Part shown: positions 29,706 through 38,438 of the stretch, piece after piece
Layout of the letters: each line of letters starts with the position of its first letter
Numbering within the stretch: the first letter of the stretch is position 1
The notes under the pieces: generated by a model
The model's database searches: none
What the model was told of the DNA's origin: nothing
The model's input: only the letters and a program-made list of their open reading frames with translations
IMG/VR virus record: IMGVR_UViG_3300035698_018280
Coordinates: 99,888 to 163,887 of that record
Reading direction: 5' to 3' (one strand)
DNA: 64,000 bases
DNA from: a virus
Program-made: the position numbers and the translations under genes

Positions 29706-30077
29706 TTATTCGATATTACCACTTTCAATCACAAAGCCTGCTGCAAGAGATAGCGTAGCCCATTGCTGAGGAACCAAAATGCCCTCATCAGTGATCCATG
29801 CATCTAGGCTTACAGCCGTTGATCGACTCAGAACGTGGTTATTCAGAGAACGAACTGCCGGCAAAAAGTTAACCGGCGACTTCAGGATATCGTTGTTGAT
29901 AAGATAACTATTGTAAAACTCAGTCAACAAGTCAACTTCAGGAATAAGCTCCTGAAGCAAAACAATTTGGTACACAGCCTCGAATAGATATGAGACTGCG
30001 GAAACAACGCTAGTACGCGCAGTTGAGTAGTTCGTTGCAACCGAGAGGTAGTCAGTTCCACTAATAACGTCCGCCAT
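29706..30077 (-). CDS. Hypothetical tail-module protein (123 aa)
   Basis: ATG 30077 follows TAGGAGATT. The product is helical (SAVSYLFEAVYQIVLLQELIPEVDLLTEFY) with no Cys and no membrane helix. It lies directly upstream of the tail tube gene in the same run. A tail-completion or connector role is possible by position, but I do not recognise the family. Confidence 0.55.
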   Translation of the reverse strand: MADVISGTDYLSVATNYSTARTSVVSAVSYLFEAVYQIVLLQELIPEVDLLTEFYNSYLINNDILKSPVNFLPAVRSLNNHVLSRSTAVSLDAWITDEGILVPQQWATLSLAAGFVIESGNIE

Positions 30078-30101
30078 TCCAGAATCTCCTAGCTGTTTCC
30101 T

Positions 30102-30121
30102 GATCTAAACTATATTAGATC
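30102..30121. other. Short inverted repeat GATCTAA/TTAGATC
   Basis: Seven-base arms with a 6-base AT loop lie in the 131-base gap between the glycosyltransferase gene and the 123-residue gene, just before the latter's ribosome-binding site. No U-run follows on the coding strand. It may be an operator or a weak hairpin. The rest of the gap shows nothing I can name. Confidence 0.35.
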
Positions 30122-30208
30122 GAAAAATTCTTCTTTATTAGTCCCACAAGCCTTCTGCGAGATACCTGATTACTCTACAAGATTCATTCTTAGAGTCCTT
30201 CTCTTTTT

Positions 30209-31405
30209 TCAGAATGACTCTAATGCTATTACCGTCTCTGAAGCAGCAGTTGTCTCAATGATCTGTGACAGCCTTTTAACGAAGGCTGTATTCGAGAAAC
30301 GAAACGCTACTTTTCGGGCTGCTTCAGATGCCATCTTCATACGTTCAGACTCTTCAAACATCCCATTTCTTACTTCTATGACCTTGTTTGCAAATCCTTC
30401 TACTGACACTACTGAATATTCTTCTTCTTTTCCTCCCACAAAGGCTTCGTGCGGCAGGAAAAATTGAAACTCTTCTGGCATTTGCGATATTATCTCTCCA
30501 ACCCTTCCCGCATTTGGCCCCATAGGTATTAGTCCAACCGCCATTCCCTCCAATAAACTAAGCGCTGTTGCAGACTTGACAGAAGTATCTACGATGAAAT
30601 CTCCCTGAGCATATTCTTCAAGCATTTCCTCATCCGAGATGCTGTCCTTAATGGAAACAAAATGTTCAGGAAGATCAACATTCGAAGCATTATAGCGATC
30701 GATTAATAGAGGAAGCTCATAATCACCTGGGTCATACAGGTTTGTATGAAGCTTGCAACGGACATCTGAGCCAGAATCAGCAACCAACCCCATCCCCTTT
30801 ATAAGAGCCCCTAAATTACTTGCCTGAGCATTCTTGGCACTACAAAAGATAGTGCAGCAATCGCCAGTTTTTTCCGTAGGATGGAACTTAGAATGATCTG
30901 GACCATATGACAAAAACTCTCCATCTATATTACATAGCTCATTAAGGTTGTTCCATCCAAACTCGCTCGTCGAGATAACATAATCTGCATATTCAATACG
31001 ATCCTTAAACTCTTCATTAACAGGCCAACAATCAACTGTCAAAACAGATATCCATTTGAAGAGATTGGGATACATGGCCTTGATCGCATAAATAAAGCTG
31101 ATCTCCTTGTAATCGCCTATAGAAATAACTATATCTGGTTGAACCTTCTTCATCATCTCATACAGCAAAGCCTCGGCCTGTTCGCTTTGAGGAAAAAATG
31201 GATATAATTCGCATATTTGATTGCCATCATCATCTTCAAAGTAATGAAGGCCTCCTTCATCAGGAAGGAAAAACCCTTCATCATGATGCCATACAGCGCT
31301 AGTTACATGGTGGCCCTGTCCCTTTAGCTGTTTTATAACATCGCCATTGATGCGGCCATTTCTAACCAATAAATAAGGCGAAGCGCCAACTGTTAAAATT
31401 CTCAT
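30209..31405 (-). CDS. Glycosyltransferase, GT4-like (398 aa)
   Basis: Start placed at ATG 31405 (MRILTVGASPYLL) because GGAG lies 6 bases before it; upstream ATG 31417 and TTG 31420 lack a good site. The N-terminus has the usual GT-B opening strand and RNGRINGDVIKQLKGQGH. The middle has ADYVISTSEFGWNNL and DGEFLSYGPDHSKF, a Cys-bearing GDCCTIFCSAKNAQ turn, and then DTSVKSATALSLLEGMAVGLIPMGP, the donor-binding region. The usual E-x7-E is degenerate: the first Glu is missing, while the Glu before GMAVG is kept. It sits among tail genes between the 228-residue gene and the 123-residue gene. The acceptor is unknown. Confidence 0.75.
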   Translation of the reverse strand: MRILTVGASPYLLVRNGRINGDVIKQLKGQGHHVTSAVWHHDEGFFLPDEGGLHYFEDDDGNQICELYPFFPQSEQAEALLYEMMKKVQPDIVISIGDYKEISFIYAIKAMYPNLFKWISVLTVDCWPVNEEFKDRIEYADYVISTSEFGWNNLNELCNIDGEFLSYGPDHSKFHPTEKTGDCCTIFCSAKNAQASNLGALIKGMGLVADSGSDVRCKLHTNLYDPGDYELPLLIDRYNASNVDLPEHFVSIKDSISDEEMLEEYAQGDFIVDTSVKSATALSLLEGMAVGLIPMGPNAGRVGEIISQMPEEFQFFLPHEAFVGGKEEEYSVVSVEGFANKVIEVRNGMFEESERMKMASEAARKVAFRFSNTAFVKRLSQIIETTAASETVIALESF

Positions 31406-31411
31406 CTTCTT

Positions 31412-31415
31412 CTCC
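31412..31415 (-). promoter_or_regulatory. Ribosome-binding site that decides the 31405 start
   Basis: GGAG on the coding strand, 6 bases before ATG 31405. Neither of the two in-frame starts further upstream has a comparable site. Confidence 0.6.
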
Positions 31416-31416
31416 A

Positions 31417-32103
31417 TCAAACGTAGTTTATTGCTTCAAATGATACTTCTACTCTGTCTAATCCATTCTTTATTTCTCTATGAGTTAACTTGAGATTAGT
31501 ATTGTCTATAAATAACAAGTCTTCGTAAAAATCAGAGATCTTGAATCCAAAACGAATTGAAAAGGCAATCTCGGCCTCTGTTGATTCTAAAAATGTCGGT
31601 CCCTCTTGATTTAAAGTTTTGTTATATGCCGAAATCGAGCCTGTCATAGCAGATTGTTTATATTTGCGATGAAACTCTGTCTTATAAATACTTCTAGGTA
31701 ATCTAACGCCAGTTGTTGAAACAATATCAATTTTGCAATCAGGACTTATTACAACTCTTGGAACAGGATCATCAGAACTAAATAATAGAGGATCGCATGT
31801 GTCCTCAAAATTACCTTCAATAATTACTTCTATATCAAAAGTATCTTGAACTTGTAACTGAAAACCAAGATCTTTAATGTAACATTTGGTATAACTCTCG
31901 CCAACGCCATCATCATGATAGAGTTTTATACCGAAGTAATCGCCATTGTCTATCGAGTGCAATAAAGCTTTGGCTATATTTTCATATTTTCCTGGTATAC
32001 ATTGCATAGCGAAAATGAGTTTCATCTCATCTTCTTTGCTATAAAACTCAGAAATTTGTATAGGATAGTCAGGAAGAAAATCGAAACATACTACAGTTAT
32101 CAT
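31417..32103 (-). CDS. Hypothetical tail-module protein (228 aa)
   Basis: A soluble, beta-rich protein (DEMKLIFAMQCIPG near residue 25; DTFDIEVIIEGNFEDT near 87; IAFSIRFGFKISD near 182; RVEVSFEAINYV at the end). The strand-rich layout would suit a tail tube or tail-completion relative, but no family was recognised. ATG 32103 follows TAGGTCTAGC. It lies between the probable tail terminator and the glycosyltransferase. Confidence 0.55.
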   Translation of the reverse strand: MITVVCFDFLPDYPIQISEFYSKEDEMKLIFAMQCIPGKYENIAKALLHSIDNGDYFGIKLYHDDGVGESYTKCYIKDLGFQLQVQDTFDIEVIIEGNFEDTCDPLLFSSDDPVPRVVISPDCKIDIVSTTGVRLPRSIYKTEFHRKYKQSAMTGSISAYNKTLNQEGPTFLESTEAEIAFSIRFGFKISDFYEDLLFIDNTNLKLTHREIKNGLDRVEVSFEAINYV

Positions 32104-32110
32104 GCTAGAC

Positions 32111-33022
32111 CTACGTTAGTTGCGGGTCGTCCCAACCGCCTCTTGTCTGCTGTTCGGTTTCCTTACCAAACCAGGAGATTGTAGAAGCATGTAGCAACGA
32201 TCCTTTGTGAATGTATCCATAGTCTATATCGGCAGGCCACGAGTTATAAACGAATCTATTCAGCCCAATGATTTTAGAATCTTCAGATACAAAGTAAGGG
32301 TTCGCTGGAGGAACGCAGACCTCGATAGTCTGCCCATCAATAATATTTAGTATTTCCAATTCTTCTGCTCGATGGATATTTTCAATAACAATCTTTTGCT
32401 CAGAAAACATATTGGTAGTGTCTGTGACTCTCAAAAAATTGTCGCCAATGACTACATCAGCCGCAACTGTATGAGTCGTATATGGACCAATCAAAGGAAA
32501 TATATTCTTTTTCAAACCCTCCTGAATAGCCTTAGTTACTTTTAACAAGAAACGATAACTGTCTTCTTGATTGTCTGCCTGGACGTAAGTTACGATCTTG
32601 ATATTATAGGTTTCAGTTGTAACGCCAAGGGTCAACCATTCTGAAGTTCTGTTACCTGGCATAATAGCGATCGATGGATAAACAGGTATAACCGCAGGAT
32701 CTCCTAGATAAATAGCCTGAATAAAATTACCATTCCATGCCTTGATAAGAAGAGAATCTTGACCAGGGCCGAATCCGTCAGTGGAACTAATAGGATTCAA
32801 AAGCTTCACAGTTTCACTGTCAATAATTTTTTCGATAGTAAGGTGAGGCTCGCCGAGGCCGGTACCAGGATCGAATAAAACTACTTCATCGCCTGCTCGG
32901 AATCGATGAGAAGTAGTAACGCTAATGATATCTTGACCCAAGCTAATATCAGCCGTCAATGGCGCTGATGTATTAGCCCAGCGATAAACAGTTCTACGAA
33001 TACTTTCAAGAATCTCTTCCAT
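32111..33022 (-). CDS. Probable tail terminator/completion protein with two flanking beta modules (303 aa)
   Basis: The central part (residues about 110-175, IMPGNRTSEWLTLG then YNIKIVTYV and LLKVTKAIQEGLKKNIFPL) follows the layout of tail terminator proteins that cap the tube. On each side is a short beta module of the same design: ISVTTSHRFRAGDEVVLFD near 32-50 and LRVTDTTNMFSEQKIVIEN near 192-212. Each is followed by an E-x-x-I-x-x-I-D strand. The same module occurs in the 243-residue connector gene nearby. Position before the tail tube supports a head-tail joining role. Confidence 0.5.
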   Translation of the reverse strand: MEEILESIRRTVYRWANTSAPLTADISLGQDIISVTTSHRFRAGDEVVLFDPGTGLGEPHLTIEKIIDSETVKLLNPISSTDGFGPGQDSLLIKAWNGNFIQAIYLGDPAVIPVYPSIAIMPGNRTSEWLTLGVTTETYNIKIVTYVQADNQEDSYRFLLKVTKAIQEGLKKNIFPLIGPYTTHTVAADVVIGDNFLRVTDTTNMFSEQKIVIENIHRAEELEILNIIDGQTIEVCVPPANPYFVSEDSKIIGLNRFVYNSWPADIDYGYIHKGSLLHASTISWFGKETEQQTRGGWDDPQLT

Positions 33023-33280
33023 TTAGAATAGCTTCTCTTTCAAAACATCATCAATATATCTATCGATACTATCTTCTAATTCTTCATCGGTAGGTTCGCC
33101 GTCTGGCTCATTAAAAGGACGATTCTGTTTAATAGCTTCTGCCCTACCTTGGGATACCGCATCTTCTGGCGTGCTGCTCAATTTAGAATCATTGCCAAAA
33201 ATAATACCAGAATTCATGCTATCGATAACTTCTCCATCAATCTTATCGATATTTTTGAATAGCTCGTTTAATTCATCCAT
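33023..33280 (-). CDS. Small acidic hypothetical protein (85 aa)
   Basis: Starts at ATG 33280 sharing a base with the upstream stop (TAATG) and ends one base before the next gene, so it is clearly part of the operon. The product is acidic and helical (NELFKNIDKIDGEV at the start, EPTDEELEDSIDRYIDDVLKEKLF at the end). No known motif was found. By position it could be a connector accessory. Confidence 0.55.
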   Translation of the reverse strand: MDELNELFKNIDKIDGEVIDSMNSGIIFGNDSKLSSTPEDAVSQGRAEAIKQNRPFNEPDGEPTDEELEDSIDRYIDDVLKEKLF

Positions 33281-34011
33281 TATTTTATTTTCCCAATGTC
33301 TCTTGAAGTATCCTGATCAGCCTTCGTGCCTGGCAAACGATAGCGATCTCTAAGATATGGGTTAAGAAATCTATGACCGATTCTCTTCTGTCCCTGCAAG
33401 ACAGTTCTGCCGTTTAGTATGTTATTAAGGTCTCTAATAGCCATTCCTCGAAGAGTCTCTCCGTAGTCTGACATATTAGGAGCAACCTGAGCCGCAAAAT
33501 ACTTGTCGTAGATATTTGCTGCTGCTAATCTCGCAGAAGCCATAGGAATAGGCGGCGGGAACTTTACTCTTATTACTCTTGTTTCTGAAGAATCATATGA
33601 ACCAACGATTGTTTCGATCAAATCAACTGTTGTATTATTGGTTATAACATCGACAGTATGACGTTCTTCCTGTAGATCATCAAAAATTACTATAGTATCT
33701 CCAGGAACCAAGTTGACTGCTTTTGTTACCTGTAATTCATTATTGTACTCATTAATGTCAAATAACAGAATCATTTCAAAGTCGGCCTTTTCGCACAGAG
33801 GAGTGCGATACATCTCGCTCAACGCACCGTCAAGCTCTTCGTCAGACCATTGTATATATTGATTTACTATTTCATCAGAAATCTGGTTTTGATTCCTTAC
33901 ATTACCAAATGATACTAATGGAACTTTTGCACCATTAACAACGCTATTGGTAGCCGAGGTCAATGCTTGAGCGAGAATATTATCTACGAGTTGAGGAGTT
34001 GCATAGCCCAT
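33280..34011 (-). CDS. Probable head-tail connector protein (243 aa)
   Basis: An N-terminal helical half with VNQYIQWSDEELDGALSEMY (residues about 45-66) resembles the connector/adaptor family of phage proteins that dock beneath the portal. A central beta module reads LQVTKAVNLVPGDTIVIFD (about 92-110) and is shared with the 303-residue gene. The C-terminal part is helical (PMASARLAAANIYDKYFAAQ) with a basic tail. It follows the actin-like ATPase in an overlapping run (TAATG). The role in joining head and tail is inferred from these features and place. Confidence 0.55.
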   Translation of the reverse strand: MGYATPQLVDNILAQALTSATNSVVNGAKVPLVSFGNVRNQNQISDEIVNQYIQWSDEELDGALSEMYRTPLCEKADFEMILLFDINEYNNELQVTKAVNLVPGDTIVIFDDLQEERHTVDVITNNTTVDLIETIVGSYDSSETRVIRVKFPPPIPMASARLAAANIYDKYFAAQVAPNMSDYGETLRGMAIRDLNNILNGRTVLQGQKRIGHRFLNPYLRDRYRLPGTKADQDTSRDIGKIK

Positions 34012-35042
34012 TAGTCAGTTTTATCCGCCTTCTTCTTGGCAAGTTGCGATTGAATATACAGACCCTCGACAACTGCTGTACGAGGATTCTTAGCGTGACG
34101 AACTTCCTTGATATTGAAAGGCAAATCTAAACTTCTGACAATTTTTTCAAGCTTCTTACAGAAACCCTTTGGCATAGAAGTTCCGCCTGCCACAACAATA
34201 TCCATTGGCGCATCAAACTGACTTTTCTCCTTCTGGAACTTTTTAGCAAAGTGCCCGAAGACATATTTAATCATCTGCTCATAATAAGCATCTAGAGCAA
34301 AAATAACATCATCATCAAAGTCTATATTGTCGAAATCTAACTTCTTTTCCTTTATTGAAATAACCTGAGATATAGGCGTTCCGGTCTGCTCTGAGACCAA
34401 CTGGTCAATCCAGTCTCCGCTACGAGAGACAGACATTCCGATAACTTGAAGGCCTCGATATGACAATACGCAGTTGGCCCTGCCTGCCCCAAAGCTGACG
34501 CCAATACCGCTATAAGGAATTTCTCCTTCTTCCTCATACATAACAGGTTTAGCAGCAGTAACAACCGCATGTCCTTCCTCGATCACCTTTACGTTCCATC
34601 CTAGTCTTGAAACTAATGCCTCAAGGCGATTGCGATGAAATACAGAATCCTGAGAACCATCCACTGATTCAGAAGATACGCAGAGACAGCACCATGACTT
34701 ATCGTCAGGAGCCTCGCCAATTGCTGAATTCATCATCTCAGCAAGAACGACAAGCTTTTTATCTTCTTCTTTATTAAGAACTCCGCCTGCCATCGGGCGA
34801 CGAACCTCAACTTTGCCAGGAAAAATGTTAGCAACCTTCATTGCATCATCTCCTATGACAAAGTATTCTCCATCATCCTGAATATACTGCCATCCATTTC
34901 GCTTTAATGTTTCTTCAATATCATCTGTTTCATTTAGCTCAACGAAGCAATTACGGATGGTTTTGAATGATATCTCTTCGCCTTCTTTTTCGGCGGAGTG
35001 AAAAAACATAGTTCCTGGGTCTAGTCCTACAACTCTAGACAT
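34011..35042 (-). CDS. Actin-like ATPase (ParM/MreB/Hsp70 fold, 343 aa)
   Basis: All five actin-fold signatures are visible. Phosphate-1: VGLDPGT at residues 5-11. Connect-1: EEGHAVVTAA at 155-164. Phosphate-2: GIGVSFGAGRANC at 179-191. Adenosine: VVAGGTSMPKGF at 283-294. Connect-2: NPRTAVVEGLYI at 319-330. Such proteins bind ATP and may polymerise; plasmid and phage members move DNA or place replication sites. ATG 35042 follows AAGGAGATAT and overlaps the 65-residue gene. It lies amid connector genes, which is unusual for a cytoskeletal gene. A role in DNA or capsid positioning, or a non-polymerising role in assembly, is an inference. Confidence 0.85.
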   Translation of the reverse strand: MSRVVGLDPGTMFFHSAEKEGEEISFKTIRNCFVELNETDDIEETLKRNGWQYIQDDGEYFVIGDDAMKVANIFPGKVEVRRPMAGGVLNKEEDKKLVVLAEMMNSAIGEAPDDKSWCCLCVSSESVDGSQDSVFHRNRLEALVSRLGWNVKVIEEGHAVVTAAKPVMYEEEGEIPYSGIGVSFGAGRANCVLSYRGLQVIGMSVSRSGDWIDQLVSEQTGTPISQVISIKEKKLDFDNIDFDDDVIFALDAYYEQMIKYVFGHFAKKFQKEKSQFDAPMDIVVAGGTSMPKGFCKKLEKIVRSLDLPFNIKEVRHAKNPRTAVVEGLYIQSQLAKKKADKTD

Positions 35043-35232
35043 GAGATATCTCCTTACCTGTCTTTCCGTCGAAGAACTTACTCCACGAACAGTTGCACCA
35101 ATTTCCGTCTATTAATCTTTTTCCAAAATGAGTTTCTATTGTCATGTTGGGATTATCCTTACAAAACTTTGTGAGTTGCCTAGCTACATCTTGTATTTCT
35201 TCTTCAGTTGCTTGTACTTTAGATTTTGACAT
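35035..35232 (-). CDS. Small hypothetical protein before the actin-like gene (65 aa)
   Basis: ATG 35232 follows AAGGAGAAAAG, and the stop overlaps the actin-like start by eight bases, so the two are translationally linked. The protein has an N-terminal helix (EEEIQDVARQLTKFCKDN) and a compact GNWCNCSWSKFF turn with two close Cys. It is not a ribbon-helix-helix protein such as ParR. A partner for the ATPase is only a positional guess. Confidence 0.6.
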   Translation of the reverse strand: MSKSKVQATEEEIQDVARQLTKFCKDNPNMTIETHFGKRLIDGNWCNCSWSKFFDGKTGKEISHV

Positions 35233-35246
35233 GTGGTCTTTTCTCC

Positions 35247-35849
35247 TTATCCGAGCAAGTCTTCAAGCTCGTCAATATTGCTATCGACATTTGTTTTGCT
35301 TTTAGTTTTTTTGTGCTCAATGCTTCCCTTAGTATTTTTCGTTATTCGATCAACTGTTCTCTTTTGAATATCAACAGCCGTATCGTCTGGCATCACAAAT
35401 TCATCATCGACAGGAGCAGAAGCCCCTCCTCCGGTTGTTATACCCTGTAGCGCCTGTATGGCCTCCTGAAGCTGTCCCATAGCATTAGGGTCTAACGACC
35501 CCTGAGACTGTTGATCCTTTATAGCAGCTTGCTGAGCCCTTCCCATTTCTTGTTGACGATCAATAAGCTCTTTTCTCATATCCTTAAGCTCTTTCATGAC
35601 ATCTACGCTGCTATCTTTTTCAATAATCGTCGTAATATCCTGGGACTGAGTACCAGGAGGAACTCCTGCGGTATCCTTGCGAACAATCTTGACTAGATTT
35701 CGCTTAATAGCAATCTTCAGGCTTTTAGATCCTTCAGCAACATATCTAGAACATATCATATCAAGGTCTTGTTTCTGTCCCGGATTCAGCGATAACCGAA
35801 GATCTCCAAGGACCAGTTCTTGCGAACTTCTGTTCTTTATCAGAAACAT
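35247..35849 (-). CDS. Hypothetical protein with N-terminal beta module and coiled coil (200 aa)
   Basis: ATG 35849 follows CGGAGATAAAG. Residues 1-60 form a strand-rich module (FLIKNRSSQELVLGDLRLSL, ending LVKIVRKD). Its layout matches the N-terminus of the GT4 enzyme at 50139-51548. Residues about 80-135 are a coiled coil (VMKELKDMRKELIDRQQEM then Gln/Ala-rich helix). The tail is basic and then acidic (NIDELEDLLG). It could be a virion-bound adaptor. Function is not known. Confidence 0.6.
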   Translation of the reverse strand: MFLIKNRSSQELVLGDLRLSLNPGQKQDLDMICSRYVAEGSKSLKIAIKRNLVKIVRKDTAGVPPGTQSQDITTIIEKDSSVDVMKELKDMRKELIDRQQEMGRAQQAAIKDQQSQGSLDPNAMGQLQEAIQALQGITTGGGASAPVDDEFVMPDDTAVDIQKRTVDRITKNTKGSIEHKKTKSKTNVDSNIDELEDLLG

Positions 35850-35851
35850 CT

Positions 35852-36034
35852 TTATCTCCGTGTTCTGCTTTTTGGATATGGATCTGGTCCCGCAGTAGCA
35901 AGCGATAGTTCATTCATCTTTTTACATTCCGGACAATGCCAGTATACTTTTTGTTCTCTAAAATTGAATTCAACTCCAGTATCGTTTTCATGATGACCGC
36001 AGTGATTACAAACGCATATAATTTTAGTGTTCAT
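35852..36034 (-). CDS. Small zinc-ribbon protein (60 aa)
   Basis: Two Cys pairs, C9-x2-C12 and C34-x2-C37, are spaced 21 residues apart and flanked by strands, the layout of a zinc ribbon. The N-terminus reads MNTKIICVCNHCGHH and the second pair HCPECKKMNEL. The start overlaps the stop of the 774-residue gene (TAATG). Such ribbons bind nucleic acid or protein partners, and which applies here is unknown. Confidence 0.65.
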   Translation of the reverse strand: MNTKIICVCNHCGHHENDTGVEFNFREQKVYWHCPECKKMNELSLATAGPDPYPKSRTRR

Positions 36035-38358
36035 TACTTATTCAGCTTATCAAGATTTATATCTACATATTTTGAAATTACCAATGCCATCCCATCAAGA
36101 TGAGAAACAGATGTATAACGCATAAGTTTACTCTTGACATCTAGTATTTCAGCAATCTGGCTAGCAGCCTTAACGAGTATGTTGTAACGGGCCATAGCAA
36201 GCGAGTGACGCTTCTCATAATCCTCAATGTTTGTCCAGCCAGTTCCTTCTTCTGCATCTATATCTCGCATTTGACCCAAATAGTCAGCCATGCGTTTTCT
36301 GAAATCTCCATACGTCCTCAACTGCTTATATAAAGCAGCTAGAACTTCAGGATCGCTCAATGTATCTACTTCATCTACAGTAAATTCAGGTTTTTTGATA
36401 AGTTTTACAGGCTTTTTTGTTTTCTTGTTAATTTTATTCTCAACATCAATAAGACCTTCGTTGATCATCTCTTGTTGTTTATTATAACCTCTAGAAGACT
36501 TATCGTACCTACTCTTAAGCATCTCTCTTCTCTTTTCAGGAGGAACTTTAGAAGAAAGCAAATTGCCTATGGTTCTTGATTCAGGATGGGGTTTTAGCAT
36601 ATTGAAGAAGCCTAGAGCAGTCTCTTTATCGACATCACCAGCGCGCATCATTTCCAAAACTTCAGGTCCAACTATATCAAGAAGTTCCTGCGTTTTCATA
36701 TGCAAGTTTTGAGCCTGCAGCCTTCTGTACGATGGATCTGTTTCTAGCTTCTCTCTGTCTAATGGTTCTTTGTTCTTTCCTAGATATTTATTTGTTTTTT
36801 CTTTATCGTTACCAAACTCATCGTCAAGACGAAGTATCATCCTGTCTAGCATAGAATAATTATTTGAAACAAGGGCTCCGAAATCAAGATCCATCGCGCC
36901 AGTTTCTTGATTTGGCCTATATATTGAACTTCCAGAAGGAGTTACATCTTTGATGTATCCAAGATTTTTAATCGTTTTATCAATATCTTTTGATGACATT
37001 TTGCCGGAAGCAGCATTCTCCATAGTCAGTTCAAGAGCATTTCTCATAGAGGCTGTAAACTCATCAATAAAGAAACTATGCATCTTCATCTTTTCTTGTT
37101 TTGCTCTTTCTCGATCTGTTCTTGGTTCCATATCAACAACCTTACCCTGAAGAACTTCCCTAATCTTATCTCCTAGGGTTTCAATTTTTTCAGGTATGAC
37201 GAGAAGACCTTTTCTCATAACATCGTATTCTTCTTTAGAAATGCCTTCTCCTGCACCCTCGTCGAATTCATTGATACGGCCTGCAAGACCGGCGTCATCT
37301 GCAAAATCTATATTCTCGCCTTCATTGCCGACCATGCCGCCGCCGCGATTAGTATTAATGGCCTGATCAAATTTAGGATTAAGAGCCTTTCTAACGTAGT
37401 CGAATATATCTGGATCCTGAGACATCATACGACCTGTGAAATCAGATTCGAGTTCCGATACTATATCTGGGTTCTGAGCTATCCAACGAGCGCGTTCAGA
37501 CGCCCCTCTTCCCTGAACGTCAATTCCTAGTTCTTCAAGAGCAGCAGCGCCGCCCGTTTTAAATGATGCGTAGTAGCCTATGATGGGATCGTAACTTTGC
37601 CCCTCAGTATCACCGGCGCTTCGAAAGCCTTCTGGGATGCGATTAAACACGGAGTCAAGACGCTCGATCTGAGAGGCTCCTCGAAAGCCTTCTTCAGATA
37701 AGCTTTCAAAATACCCATCTCTTCCTTCTGCTTGCGGACCAAGAAATGATTGATAAAACATTTCGGCATATGGTTGCTGAAGGTTGACTGCATCGCCAAC
37801 TGGCAACTCAGTAGTTTCTGTTGCCGCCGCAGGATGAACAAGCAGTTCAGAAAGTATCTGGTAAAATGTCTCTCTATTGTTTTCGTTATTCTTAATTTCT
37901 GGCGGAAGAGCTTCAAATTCAGGATACTCAGTGTATCCTGCAGCCATCTGTTGAAGCTGTTCATAAGGAAGATCAGGCTGTTCTGCTGGCTCTACTGAAG
38001 TTGGAGCTTGTAACTCTGAATGAAATCTCTTCATAGCCTCAGACCAAAGATCTGGCATATCTCTCGCCCATTCTGGCGGTTGAATAATTTGCTGCATTAT
38101 GGCAAGGTCCATACCCGGCTCATACAAATTTTGAATATGTCGCACTAGCTTCATGATCCTAGCTTCGCTGCCAGCATCGTCCATTACAGGAGCAGTCTCA
38201 GGCTTTGGGGCGATTATGGGCTCAGGCATCTGTTGAGGCTGAAGCCTGAGCGGCTGAGGTGTAGGCGGGCCAACAACTGTCGGCTGTAGCTGCGGCAAGG
38301 CGCTCTTCCTAGTAAGGCGAGACGTTCTTTCAATGATTGCTAATAGCTTTTTCAGCAT
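36034..38358 (-). CDS. Large hypothetical virion-region protein (774 aa)
   Basis: ATG 38358 has a strong AGGAGTTAT site. Residues about 20-60 are Pro/Gln-rich (VVGPPTPQPLRLQPQQMPEP), then mostly helical and charged sequence with many Glu/Lys/Met residues. No membrane segment, Cys cluster or catalytic motif was found. It is one of three proteins here with a Pro/Gln-rich terminal tail (another is the 577-residue protein), a feature sometimes seen in internal head proteins. A structural or internal virion role is inferred from size and place only. Confidence 0.6.
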   Translation of the reverse strand: MLKKLLAIIERTSRLTRKSALPQLQPTVVGPPTPQPLRLQPQQMPEPIIAPKPETAPVMDDAGSEARIMKLVRHIQNLYEPGMDLAIMQQIIQPPEWARDMPDLWSEAMKRFHSELQAPTSVEPAEQPDLPYEQLQQMAAGYTEYPEFEALPPEIKNNENNRETFYQILSELLVHPAAATETTELPVGDAVNLQQPYAEMFYQSFLGPQAEGRDGYFESLSEEGFRGASQIERLDSVFNRIPEGFRSAGDTEGQSYDPIIGYYASFKTGGAAALEELGIDVQGRGASERARWIAQNPDIVSELESDFTGRMMSQDPDIFDYVRKALNPKFDQAINTNRGGGMVGNEGENIDFADDAGLAGRINEFDEGAGEGISKEEYDVMRKGLLVIPEKIETLGDKIREVLQGKVVDMEPRTDRERAKQEKMKMHSFFIDEFTASMRNALELTMENAASGKMSSKDIDKTIKNLGYIKDVTPSGSSIYRPNQETGAMDLDFGALVSNNYSMLDRMILRLDDEFGNDKEKTNKYLGKNKEPLDREKLETDPSYRRLQAQNLHMKTQELLDIVGPEVLEMMRAGDVDKETALGFFNMLKPHPESRTIGNLLSSKVPPEKRREMLKSRYDKSSRGYNKQQEMINEGLIDVENKINKKTKKPVKLIKKPEFTVDEVDTLSDPEVLAALYKQLRTYGDFRKRMADYLGQMRDIDAEEGTGWTNIEDYEKRHSLAMARYNILVKAASQIAEILDVKSKLMRYTSVSHLDGMALVISKYVDINLDKLNK

Positions 38359-38410
38359 AGCTGATAACTCCTAATTCTAGTCCTCCCTATATCTTCGTAT
38401 AAGAATGGAG

Positions 38411-38438
38411 AAAACCTCTCTCTATGTAGATAGAGAGG
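38411..38438 (-). terminator. Probable Rho-independent terminator after methyltransferase
   Basis: On the coding strand a stem pairs CCTCTCTAT with ATAGAGAGAGG (two-base bulge, short loop) and is followed by TTTT. The hairpin covers the methyltransferase stop codon, which is common in compact phage genomes. Confidence 0.55.
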
